From Nocardia nova SH22a (lineage in GTDB: Bacteria; Actinomycetota; Actinomycetes; Mycobacteriales; Mycobacteriaceae), in contig NZ_CP006850.1 in the NCBI RefSeq assembly GCF_000523235.1, positions 1,240,001-1,304,000 of the forward strand: a stretch of 64,000 nucleotides of DNA, given 5' to 3'. Below the pieces are notes generated by a model. The model did not search any database, had not been told where the DNA came from, and was given only the letters and a program-made list of their open reading frames with translations. Of this stretch, positions 1 through 7,738 are shown in pieces. Numbering within the stretch: the stretch's first letter is position 1; every line of letters begins with the position of its first letter. The position numbers and the translations under genes were made by a program.

Positions 1-523
1 CGGAGTTCTTGCTCAGCAGCAGGGAGACCGCGCGCCGCACCGGAGCACTGAACCGGACGGACGGCGGCAGCCGCTTGCCGACCTCGATGATCGGCAGCAG
101 CGACAGGAATTCCAGGCCCACCCGCAGCTGTGCCAGTGACGGATTCCGCCAGCCGCCCGCGGGGGCGATCGCGGTGAGGGTGCGGGCCCGGCCGCGGCGC
201 GCCAGCTCGAATCCGACCCAGCCGCCGAGCGAGTTCCCGGCGATATGACAGGTACGCCAGCCCAGGTCGTCGAGCTGCTGCTCCACCCGGTCGGCGAGTT
301 CGGTCACGCTCGTGGACCAGCCGTTGAGCTCCGATCCGCCCCAGTGTCCGGCGAAGGCGGGCGCGTAGACCTCGCAGGTGGCCGACAATCGCATCGCCAC
401 CTCTTCCCAGCAGTGCGGCGACATCATGAATCCGTGCAGCAGCAGCACCGGATCACCCGATCCGGTATGCAGCGCCGTCATCGGCGCGAGGGAAGGATGG
501 TTGTGGGTGGTGCTCGACATCAT
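1..523 (-). CDS. alpha/beta hydrolase, C-terminus beyond window
   Basis: Reading leftwards from ATG at 523, the frame stays open for 174 codons to the window edge, so the C-terminus is missing. A GGAAGGGG ribosome site lies 8 nt upstream of the first of two adjacent ATGs. The fold is shown by the strand and oxyanion motif LLLHGF near residue 30 and the nucleophile elbow GNSLGG (Ser98). The Asp and His of the triad would lie past the edge. The protein is cytoplasmic, with no signal peptide; the substrate is unknown. It is divergent from xth with about 90 nt between starts. An esterase, lipase-like or epoxide hydrolase role cannot be distinguished. Confidence 0.85.
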   Translation of the reverse strand, partial: MMSSTTHNHPSLAPMTALHTGSGDPVLLLHGFMMSPHCWEEVAMRLSATCEVYAPAFAGHWGGSELNGWSTSVTELADRVEQQLDDLGWRTCHIAGNSLGGWVGFELARRGRARTLTAIAPAGGWRNPSLAQLRVGLEFLSLLPIIEVGKRLPPSVRFSAPVRRAVSLLLSKNS

Positions 524-616
524 CGTCGTCACCCCTTCCGGATCGGTCCGGGGCCGACGCGATCCGGCCCGCATGTCCGTGAGGACGGGTTGATGACCAG
601 ATTGTACGGTCGTTCC

Positions 617-1405
617 GTGAGCAATATCGTCAGTACGGTCAATGTGAACGGCATACGTGCGGCAACCGGTAAGACCGGACGGGGAATGCTCGAATGGCTG
701 GCGGTGACCGAAGCCGACATCATCTGCCTGCAGGAGACCCGGGCAACCGATGAGCAGACCCACAAGGCACTCGCTTCGGCTCTGGCCGACGGCTGGTGTC
801 TGAGCCACGCCGAACCCGCCACCAAGGGCCGCGCCGGAGTGGGAATTCTGTCCCGCCGGGAGCCGCGCGCCGTCCGCATCGGATTCGGCAGCGAGGAGTT
901 CGACGGGCTGGGTCGCTTCATCGAGGCCGAATTCGACGACCTGACCGTCGCGAGCGTGTACGTGCACACCGGCGAGGCCGACACCCCGGTCCAGGACGAG
1001 AAATACCGTTTCCTGGACGGACTCGGCGCCCACCTGAAGGCGCGCACCGGCGACTACGTGATCTGCGGCGACTGGAACATCGCCCACACCGAACGCGACA
1101 TCAAGAACTGGAAGGGCAATATCGGCAAGTCCGGATTCCTGCCGGGGGAGCGCGCCTGGCTCGACGACATCCTCGCCTCCGGCTACGTCGACGTGGTCCG
1201 CGAACTGCATCCCGACGTGTCCGGTCCGTACAGCTGGTGGTCCTATCGCGGCCGCGCGTACGACACGGATGCCGGGTGGCGGATCGATTATCACCTTGCG
1301 CGGGGTGAGATCGCCGGTAGGGCGAAGCAGGTCGTGGTCGAACGCGCCCCCGAATACGCGCTGCGCTGGTCCGACCATGCCCCGGTCACCGTGCAGTACC
1401 GTTGA
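617..1405 (+). CDS. xth: exodeoxyribonuclease III / AP endonuclease
   Basis: 262-residue enzyme of the endonuclease/exonuclease/phosphatase fold that cuts DNA at abasic sites and trims 3' ends in base-excision repair. Visible motifs are NVNGIRA near the N-terminus, the metal ligand in CLQET (Glu40), GDWN (Asp152, Asn154) followed by IAHTERDIKN, and the terminal SDHAPV (Asp253, His254). The GTG at 617 was chosen because the family begins about eight residues before NVN and a -10-like TACGGT lies 6 nt upstream, fitting a leaderless mRNA. An ATG at 593 would add eight residues. Its 3' end recurs as two decayed copies downstream, so this gene may be an insertion hot spot. Confidence 0.93.
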   Translation: MSNIVSTVNVNGIRAATGKTGRGMLEWLAVTEADIICLQETRATDEQTHKALASALADGWCLSHAEPATKGRAGVGILSRREPRAVRIGFGSEEFDGLGRFIEAEFDDLTVASVYVHTGEADTPVQDEKYRFLDGLGAHLKARTGDYVICGDWNIAHTERDIKNWKGNIGKSGFLPGERAWLDDILASGYVDVVRELHPDVSGPYSWWSYRGRAYDTDAGWRIDYHLARGEIAGRAKQVVVERAPEYALRWSDHAPVTVQYR

Positions 1406-1475
1406 CTCCCGATCGACCGACCGTGGTTCGGGTGTAGTGCCCGCACTGCGCCCCCGTCAGCGGGCCCGCGGTAAT

Positions 1476-1520
1476 CGTTGGTCCCACCATGTTCCGGTCA
1501 CGGTGGAGTTCGCCGACTAG
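1476..1520 (+). pseudogene. decayed copy of the xth 3' end (remnant A)
   Basis: Read in frame, this stretch encodes RWSHHVPVTVEFAD and a stop. The intact gene ends RWSDHAPVTVQYR and a stop. Over the first 36 nt, 29 bases match the xth tail. The substitutions (Glu/Gln, Phe/Tyr) look like those of a divergent allele rather than random drift. The upstream part of the gene is absent. It sits at the left edge of the XRE/DUF3558 cassette. Confidence 0.7.
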
Positions 1521-1918
1521 GACGGTTTCGAGGCTGGATTCTGGTCGATGATCGAGTTCACTGCTTGTGCGTTCGTGTAGTCCTGATTGGTCAGTCGCGC
1601 AATCGATATCGCCATGACTTCACGCATGTTCTTCACGATTTCGATGTTGTCCTTGATGACCTCGGCCATAGAGTTCGGGGTGCCGGCCGCCTGCGTCCGG
1701 AACTTGTCCTCGAGCTGCCGTGCCATGTCGAAATCGCCGAAACCACTGACGGTTTGGATCTGCTGCACGAGCTCGCCCATCTCCTGTAAGTCCTCGATGC
1801 GCTGGTTACACGCCTTCAAGCACTCGTGGGCTGCTGCTTCATCGTTGAGGTACAGGCCACCCGATCGTGCGTCGCTGGCGAACTTTCGCCATGCTGTGAG
1901 TTCTTCACTGTCGGCCAT
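1517..1918 (-). CDS. 133-aa helical protein of unknown function
   Basis: Last gene of a three-gene leftward cassette, 17 nt after the lipoprotein gene, with an AGGGGGG ribosome site 8 nt before ATG. It has no signal peptide or membrane segment and is predicted all-helical. The central pattern GFGDFDMARQLEDKF, a helix, then a final Leu/Thr-rich helix resembles small WXG100-like partner proteins that actinobacteria often encode beside DUF3558 lipoproteins. That resemblance is by eye only and there is no clear WXG. It could be a cytosolic partner or an exported type VII substrate. Its stop overlaps xth remnant A by a few bases. Confidence 0.75.
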   Translation of the reverse strand: MADSEELTAWRKFASDARSGGLYLNDEAAAHECLKACNQRIEDLQEMGELVQQIQTVSGFGDFDMARQLEDKFRTQAAGTPNSMAEVIKDNIEIVKNMREVMAISIARLTNQDYTNAQAVNSIIDQNPASKPS

Positions 1919-1935
1919 AGCCGTTGCCCCCCTGG

Positions 1936-2451
1936 CTATTTCGGGAATGTCGGAACTATCGAGTCACCCACTTCGAGAAGTGCCGAACAGGGATCGATCG
2001 GGTTGTCCTCGGCCAGTCGGCCGAGGATCTGTAGCTGAATCGCTCCTTGCTGAGCGGGGAATACGGCGTTGCACTGGGTGTCCCACCCCGACGCCTTGAA
2101 CTCGGTACCGGTGCGTCCTGTGATCGTCACGTCGCGTTGGTCGATGTTGCCGGACTTGTTGGCTATCTCGCTGGGGGCCTTGGCGGTCGAGTAGATCGAC
2201 ACCGAGTATTCGGCCCCCTTCCATTTGCAGATCTTCCAGCCGGATTGCTCCACCCCATCGATGCCGGATTTTCGAGTGGCGGGGTCGACCTGCGCGGCGG
2301 TGAGGGCCGAGTCCGGTACCTGCGTGCACGGATCCCACAAAGCGGCGGCGGGGTCGGCTGTGGCTGTAGGCGTGCCGTTGGTGTCTGTGCTACACCCAGC
2401 CACGGTTACTGCCGCCCCGATGGCTACCGCCATCACTACTACTCGTCGCAT
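1936..2451 (-). CDS. DUF3558-type lipoprotein
   Basis: 171-residue predicted lipoprotein. The N-terminus has basic MRR, a hydrophobic stretch and the lipobox VAGC, with Cys20 as the lipidated residue, followed by a Thr/Pro/Ala linker. The mature domain begins around DPCTQVPDSAL and carries WKICKWKG and a second conserved Cys pair (near WDTQCNAVF and NPIDPCSALL), typical of the DUF3558 family found in many copies in Nocardia. It should sit on the outer face of the plasma membrane. Its ATG has GGAGGGG 4 nt upstream and lies inside the 3' end of the XRE gene (13-nt overlap), so translation is probably coupled. Function unknown. Confidence 0.88.
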   Translation of the reverse strand: MRRVVVMAVAIGAAVTVAGCSTDTNGTPTATADPAAALWDPCTQVPDSALTAAQVDPATRKSGIDGVEQSGWKICKWKGAEYSVSIYSTAKAPSEIANKSGNIDQRDVTITGRTGTEFKASGWDTQCNAVFPAQQGAIQLQILGRLAEDNPIDPCSALLEVGDSIVPTFPK

Positions 2452-2666
2452 TTGTCCCCTCCGGTGAGCAGTTCTATCGGCGGTACCCCGAGTGATCCGG
2501 CCAGCCGCTCCACGGCTTGCACAGAAAGGTTCCTGCGTCCCGCTTCGATGTCTGCGACGTACCGCAGCGACAACCCGAGGACTTCATGGGCCAAGCGTTC
2601 TTGACTGAGTCCTCGGGCAAGGCGTATCCGTTTCAGGCTCGCCCCTACGGCTTGTTGCAGGGTCAC
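2439..2666 (-). CDS. XRE-family transcriptional regulator
   Basis: 75-residue protein made almost entirely of one helix-turn-helix domain. Helices run through LKRIRLARGLSQERLAHEVLG and the recognition segment LRYVADIEAGRRNLS, the classic Cro/C1/XRE pattern. No sensor domain is present, so activity is probably set by concentration or a partner. GTG at 2666 was chosen because a -10-like CACTGT (2673-2678) lies 6 nt upstream, suggesting leaderless translation. It is the first gene of the cassette with the lipoprotein and the 133-aa protein. A 16-bp palindrome 70-85 nt upstream is the likeliest site for self-regulation. Confidence 0.88.
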   Translation of the reverse strand: MTLQQAVGASLKRIRLARGLSQERLAHEVLGLSLRYVADIEAGRRNLSVQAVERLAGSLGVPPIELLTGGDKCDE

Positions 2667-2735
2667 GCTTCAACAGTGCTGGTCATGGACCAGGTGAGCC
2701 ACGACCTGATGCGATCTTGAACAAATCGTTCCGGG

Positions 2736-2751
2736 ACCTATATGTATAGGT
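2736..2751. promoter_or_regulatory. palindromic operator candidate upstream of XRE gene
   Basis: ACCTATA-TG-TATAGGT is a perfect 7-bp inverted repeat with a 2-nt centre in an AT-rich island. It lies upstream of the XRE start and within the intergenic region shared with the RNase gene. The compact two-fold symmetry suits a dimeric XRE repressor. The assignment is inference. Confidence 0.45.
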
Positions 2752-2956
2752 ACTTATCAGGTCATATCGAGGATGTGGCTGATCCGTTCATCTGCGATGA
2801 ACGCGGGCTGCTGTGGCATCTCTGAGCGCGAGCAACCCGAGTCGGGTCCTCGGCCCCGCGAGCTTGTGCCGCTTTCCCGCCGTGTTCGACCTGTCATGTG
2901 AGTGACGTAGATTCGTCAGCCGTGACGGGTGGCCGCGGGACCGGCGAGGCACGTAG

Positions 2957-3010
2957 GAGTACGCGCTGCGTCGCTCGCATGGTGCTCCGGTCACCGTCCG
3001 GTACCGCTGA
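2957..3010 (+). pseudogene. decayed copy of the xth 3' end (remnant B)
   Basis: In frame it reads EYALRRSHGAPVTVRYR and a stop; the intact xth ends EYALRWSDHAPVTVQYR and a stop. From 2960 to 3010, 39 of 51 bases match the xth tail with no gap, and the stop falls at the same place. A TAG codon directly precedes the conserved part, so the rest of the gene is gone. It lies between the XRE cassette and the RNase/barstar pair. Confidence 0.75.
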
Positions 3011-3082
3011 GCGAGTGGAATCGGTGAGAATCGATACGTCCGGCACCCCACGATCTCTGTCCTCCCACGATATGTGCACCAC

Positions 3083-3107
3083 CGTCCGCCGGTCGTTCGC
3101 GGACGGC
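3083..3107 (+). other. GC-rich hairpin before the RNase gene
   Basis: CCGTCCGC and GCGGACGG form a perfect 8-bp stem around a 9-nt loop, ending 35 nt before the RNase start. There is no clear U-tract. It may be a terminator separating the gene from upstream transcription or a leader structure that keeps RNase expression low. Confidence 0.4.
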
Positions 3108-3142
3108 CCCTCTCATACCGCATCGATGAACAGGCAGTAGCA

Positions 3143-3640
3143 ATGTCAGACAAGAGAATTCGTATTCTGATGGTCCTCGGCGGCCTGGTGGTCGCGGTGA
3201 TCGTCGCGGGCGTACTGGGCCTGCGCGGCGGTACCACCAACAACAGCACGGCGAGCGCGACGGCATCGAGTTCGGTGGCCGCCTCCGCCACACAGGCCAA
3301 GCCGGGGAAGACGGCCGCCGGTAATGCGGCTCCGGCCGCGGCGCCCGAACACGCCGCCGGAGTTCCGGACCACGCCTACACGACCCTCGCCGAGATCGAC
3401 GCCGGACGCTGGCCCGGCTCCGCGAACGCGCCCGGTACCAAGGGCGGTGATCAGTGGATGAACCGCTCGGGTGATCTGCCGAAGACCGATTCCAGTGGCA
3501 AGACCATCCGCTACCAGGAGTGGGACGTCAATCCGAAGCAGCCCGGTCACACTCGCGATGCCGAGCGGATCGTCACCGGCAGCGACGGTTCGGCCTACTA
3601 CACCGGAGACCATTACAAGACCTTCACGAGGATGCGTTGA
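3143..3640 (+). CDS. secreted guanyl-specific ribonuclease (barnase/RNase Sa type)
   Basis: 165 residues: a basic start, one hydrophobic segment (residues 7-27) acting as signal or anchor, a Ser/Thr/Ala linker to about residue 70, then a microbial ribonuclease domain. The catalytic set is visible: Glu126 in YQEWDV, Arg142 in DAERIV, and His157 in the terminal YYTGDHYKTF block. The enzyme cleaves RNA after guanosine and should act outside the cell or in neighbours. The next gene encodes a barstar-like inhibitor whose ATG overlaps the stop (TGATG), so toxin and inhibitor are made together. ATG 3143 was chosen because it immediately precedes the signal segment; upstream in-frame starts add only non-conserved sequence. 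Confidence 0.9.
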   Translation: MSDKRIRILMVLGGLVVAVIVAGVLGLRGGTTNNSTASATASSSVAASATQAKPGKTAAGNAAPAAAPEHAAGVPDHAYTTLAEIDAGRWPGSANAPGTKGGDQWMNRSGDLPKTDSSGKTIRYQEWDVNPKQPGHTRDAERIVTGSDGSAYYTGDHYKTFTRMR

Positions 3641-4122
3641 TGGCGTCGTCGCTCACCTTGGCGCGCTTCCTCGCGGCACCGGATCCGGCTGCGGCCGGGC
3701 CCGGCGCCGCGAGGCCCGTGCTGGGCACCCTCGACCTCGCGGCCGGACCGTTCAGTGGAGTGCGGGCCCGCGTCCCGTCCGGATACGTCGCGCGCGAACT
3801 GCGGGCCGCGAAGATGCGCACCGCCGCCGGACTGCTCGACGAATTCGCCGCGGCCTTCCAATTCCCCTACTACTTCGGCGACAATCGCGACGCCTTCGAT
3901 GAATGCCTGCGCGATCTGGACGAATTCGTCGGCGCGGCACCGGGATACGTGGCGGTGGTCCGGGATTCGGCCGACCTGCTGGCCGATCAGCGCGAGGATC
4001 TGGAATGGTTCGACGCCGCGATGAACGACGCCGCCGACTACTGGGCCCGGCGCGCGGTGGCGTTCCGGGTGGTACTGCAGCATCGGCCCGCCGCGTTGAA
4101 GCCCGTCGAACTCACGCTGTGA
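3640..4122 (+). CDS. barstar-family ribonuclease inhibitor
   Basis: 160-residue cytoplasmic protein with no signal peptide. After a variable first half, residues 70-100 show the barstar hallmark: FQFPYYFGDNRDAFDECLRD corresponds to the YGxNxDAxxDxL helix whose acidic face plugs the RNase active site. It should neutralise any RNase left in the producing cell. Its start overlaps the RNase stop by one base, giving coupled translation. It is longer than classical barstar (about 90 residues), the extra length being an N-terminal domain of about 65 residues, as in actinobacterial barstar-like proteins. It converges on the TetR gene, 15 nt away. Confidence 0.88.
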   Translation: MASSLTLARFLAAPDPAAAGPGAARPVLGTLDLAAGPFSGVRARVPSGYVARELRAAKMRTAAGLLDEFAAAFQFPYYFGDNRDAFDECLRDLDEFVGAAPGYVAVVRDSADLLADQREDLEWFDAAMNDAADYWARRAVAFRVVLQHRPAALKPVELTL

Positions 4123-4137
4123 GACGGCGGCCCCGCC

Positions 4138-4791
4138 TCAGCGCAGCCGCCCGGCCAGGTCCTCACCCAGCAGGACGAACACCTCGGTGGTCTCGTCGAT
4201 GAGCTGTTCGCGGGTCATCGCGATCTCGCCCTGCAGCCAGCTCGACAGCGTCTGCACGAGCCCGCCGACGAGATAGGTGGCGCGGAATCCGATCGCCGGG
4301 TCCGGGACCGGCTCGCTCAGGCTGTAGAAGTCGATCCCCTGGGCGGCAACGAGGTTGGCGAAGACGCGGATGTTGTCCATGGTCCGGGCGCGCAGCTCCG
4401 GGGTCGAGGCGCTGACCGCGAGCGCGACCTGGGCCTTGCGCGGATCGTCGGTGAGCACGTGGATTCCCGCCGAGACCGCGGCATGGGCCATGGTGCGGGT
4501 GTCGGGGCGGCCGGAGGCATCGCTCGTCAGCGGATGCAGCGCACCGATGATCGCGCCCGCCAATTCCTCGGCGATCTCGTCGAACAGCGCGGTGAGCACG
4601 GCCTCGCGGCCTTTGAAATGCTCGTAGTAGTAGCGCTCGTTCAGACCCGCCTGCGCGCACAGTCCCGCGACCGTCAGCTTGTCGGCGCCCTGCGTGCCGA
4701 CGATCTCCAGGGCGGCGTCCAATAGTGCCGCCCGCCGTCCCGCACGGCGTTCGGCAGCCGAGATACCGCCATAGGTTCGCTGTGCCGTCAC
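4138..4791 (-). CDS. TetR-family transcriptional regulator
   Basis: 217-residue TetR protein. The N-terminal DNA-binding domain reads RRAALLDAALEIVGTQGADKLTV then the recognition helix region LCAQAGLNERYYYEHFKGREAVLTALF. The rest is a ligand and dimer domain with no recognisable effector pocket. The GTG at 4791 was chosen over a frame reaching 4995 because TetR domains start about 15-20 residues before the first helix and a CACAAT -10-like box lies 6 nt upstream. It is divergent from trpS; an inverted repeat in between may be its operator. Its target could be itself, trpS/yihY or distant genes. Confidence 0.88.
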   Translation of the reverse strand: MTAQRTYGGISAAERRAGRRAALLDAALEIVGTQGADKLTVAGLCAQAGLNERYYYEHFKGREAVLTALFDEIAEELAGAIIGALHPLTSDASGRPDTRTMAHAAVSAGIHVLTDDPRKAQVALAVSASTPELRARTMDNIRVFANLVAAQGIDFYSLSEPVPDPAIGFRATYLVGGLVQTLSSWLQGEIAMTREQLIDETTEVFVLLGEDLAGRLR

Positions 4792-4815
4792 GGTCCGATT
4801 GTGGCACGGACGCAA

Positions 4816-4839
4816 TTCTGGTGGTAACTGTTGCCAGAA
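4816..4839. promoter_or_regulatory. inverted repeat between TetR gene and trpS
   Basis: TTCTGG and CCAGAA form perfect outer arms. Nested inside is TGGTAACTGTTGCCA (4822-4836), with 6 of 7 arm positions paired. The site lies just upstream of the leaderless-looking TetR promoter, a normal place for TetR autorepression. Confidence 0.45.
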
Positions 4840-4864
4840 CACCGCGCACCAGGCCGGTCCGTGA

Positions 4865-5935
<1,071 letters not shown>

Positions 5936-5937
5936 CG

Positions 5938-6984
5938 GTGGCCTCGCGAGACCGGACGGGAAAGGTTTCGGGAGGACAGGTGCTCGACAAGGCCAAGGCG
6001 CGCATGCGGCGCGAGGTCCAGGCCCGGCCGTGGCTGGACCACGCCGTGCGCGCGGGCGGCAGCTATCAACGTCAGCGCGGCGACTACTTCGCCGCCGGTA
6101 TCACCTATTTCACGGTGCTGGCGCTGTTCCCGCTGCTGATGGTGGCATTCGCGGTCGCGGGCTTCGTCCTTTCCCGCGACCCGGGTCTGCTCGACGAGTT
6201 GCGCGACAAGATCGTCGAGAACATCCCCGGATCCTTCGGCACCCAGGTCAACGATCTCATCGACCAGGCCATCAAATCCCGGGGCACCGTCGGTGTGCTC
6301 GGTCTGCTCGGCGCCGCCTACGCGGGCCTGGGGTGGATGGCGAATCTGCGGGCCGCCCTGACCGAACAGTGGGAACAGCCCGCGCAGGAAGGTAATTGGT
6401 TCCGGTCCAAGCTGTCGGATCTGCTCGCCCTCCTGGGACTGGGTCTGGCGATGGTGGTGTCGATGGGATTGTCGGCACTGGCCGGAAGTGGTCTGGCCCG
6501 GAATCTGCTCGAACGGATCGGTCTCGGCGACGTCCCCGGTGTATCGCTGCTGCTGCGCCTGCTGTCCCTCGTCCTCGCGGTGGGCGCGTCGTGGGCGGTG
6601 TTCGTGTGGATCATCGCTCGCCTGCCCCGCCAGCCGGTGACGTTCGGCAGTGCCGTGCGCGCGGCGTTCATCGCGGCGATCGCCTTCGAGATCTGGAAAC
6701 AGGTTGCCTCGATCTACCTGCAGAAAGTTCTGCACAGTCCGGCCGGGGTGGCCTTCGGTTCCATCATCGGTCTCATGGTGTTCGCCTACTTCACCGCCCG
6801 GATCATCCTGTTCGCCACCGCCTGGGCGGCCACGGCCCGGGAGAACGAACCGGACCTGCCCGCCCCGGGCCCCGCGGTCATCCAGCCGCGCATGTACGCC
6901 GGGATGACGGCGACCACGGGCGCGGCGCTGTTCGGCGTGGGGGCGGTGCTGGGCGGCCTGTTCGTTACTCGCCGGAAACGGTAA
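5938..6984 (+). CDS. YihY/BrkB-family integral membrane protein
   Basis: 348 residues starting at GTG, 2 nt after trpS and probably co-transcribed with it. An amphipathic N-terminus is followed by six hydrophobic segments: near FAAGITYFTVLALFPLLMVAF, GVLGLLGAAYAGLGWM, LLALLGLGLAMVVSMGLSAL, LVLAVGASWAVFVWII, AFIAAIAFEIW and IIGLMVFAYFTARIILFATAW. The last 40 residues may add another membrane segment before a basic RRKR tail. YihY proteins were once called ribonuclease BN, but that is not their function; a transport or envelope role is suspected. Ortholog by position of Rv3335c. Confidence 0.92.
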   Translation: MASRDRTGKVSGGQVLDKAKARMRREVQARPWLDHAVRAGGSYQRQRGDYFAAGITYFTVLALFPLLMVAFAVAGFVLSRDPGLLDELRDKIVENIPGSFGTQVNDLIDQAIKSRGTVGVLGLLGAAYAGLGWMANLRAALTEQWEQPAQEGNWFRSKLSDLLALLGLGLAMVVSMGLSALAGSGLARNLLERIGLGDVPGVSLLLRLLSLVLAVGASWAVFVWIIARLPRQPVTFGSAVRAAFIAAIAFEIWKQVASIYLQKVLHSPAGVAFGSIIGLMVFAYFTARIILFATAWAATARENEPDLPAPGPAVIQPRMYAGMTATTGAALFGVGAVLGGLFVTRRKR

Positions 6985-7075
6985 CCGGCCTATTGCCAGC
7001 GCGCCCGTCACGGAGCAGTGTGAACAGCACCGGTGGCGCCGCCGGGCGCTGCCCCGAGCAGAGAGGGGGTGGATC

Positions 7076-7696
7076 GTGTTCGCACGGTCTACCACGATTC
7101 AGGCGCAACCCTCCGCTATCGATGCCGGGATTGCGCATGTGCGAGATCAGATCATGCCCATGCTGGAAGGGGTTCCCGGCTGTACCGGGCTGTCGATGCT
7201 GGTCGATCGGACCTTCGGGCGGTGCATTCTCACCACCGCCTGGGCATCCGAGTTCGCCATGATCGACAGCGCCGACCAGGCCGGTCCGATGCGGGAGCAG
7301 GTGGCGACGATCCTCGGCGGGGCCGCCCAGGTCGCCGAATGGGAGATCGCGCTCCTGCACCGCGAACACCGCTCGCTCCCGGGCGCCTGCGCGAGCGTGA
7401 CCTGGGTCAAGACCGATCCGAGCCGCCTCGACATGTCCACCGACGTGTACCGCTCCTACGTCCTGCCCGGTCTGGAGCAACTCGACGGTTTCTGCAGTGC
7501 GAGCCTGCTGATCAACCGCTCCTCGGGCCGCGCCGTCTCCTGCGGCACCTTCGACAGCGCCATGATGATGCAGAGCAACCGCGAACAGGTCGCGGCGTTG
7601 CGCGTGGACGCCGCGCGGCAGGCCGGGGTCGAGGCCGTCGATGTGCGAGAGTTCCAGCTGGCCATGGCCCATCTGCGCGTACCGGAACTGGTGTGA
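7076..7696 (+). CDS. hypothetical protein with two dimeric alpha/beta-barrel repeats
   Basis: 206-residue cytosolic protein starting at GTG with GAGAGGGGG upstream. It has two related halves. Residues about 19-60 (RDQIMPMLEGVPGCTGLSMLVDRTFGRCILTTAW) match residues about 124-165 (SYVLPGLEQLDGFCSASLLINRSSGRAVSCGTF). This pattern, a helix, then two strands with a short turn and an RxxGR motif, is that of the antibiotic-biosynthesis-monooxygenase-like ferredoxin fold. The duplication would give an intramolecular dimer. No cofactor or catalytic residue can be named. It converges on the carboxypeptidase gene, with a GC-rich hairpin between them. Confidence 0.75.
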   Translation: MFARSTTIQAQPSAIDAGIAHVRDQIMPMLEGVPGCTGLSMLVDRTFGRCILTTAWASEFAMIDSADQAGPMREQVATILGGAAQVAEWEIALLHREHRSLPGACASVTWVKTDPSRLDMSTDVYRSYVLPGLEQLDGFCSASLLINRSSGRAVSCGTFDSAMMMQSNREQVAALRVDAARQAGVEAVDVREFQLAMAHLRVPELV

Positions 7697-7701
7697 GGTG
7701 C

Positions 7702-7728
7702 GGGGCGGGTGGCGGTGGCCCCCGCCCC
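7702..7728. terminator. bidirectional hairpin between convergent genes
   Basis: GGGGCGGG and CCCGCCCC form an 8-bp stem with an 11-nt loop, six bases after the alpha/beta-barrel protein's stop and ten before the carboxypeptidase stop. No U-tract; typical of actinobacterial convergent ends. Confidence 0.6.
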
Positions 7729-7738
7729 TACTCCGCCG

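Larger units (their letters stand above)
2667..3142. other. intergenic region between XRE cassette and RNase gene
   Basis: About 475 bases without a convincing gene; short frames on both strands lack ribosome sites and family motifs. It holds a 16-bp palindrome (2736-2751), a decayed xth tail (2957-3010) and a GC-rich hairpin (3083-3107). The left part, around 2710-2770, is clearly more AT-rich than the surroundings. Confidence 0.7.
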
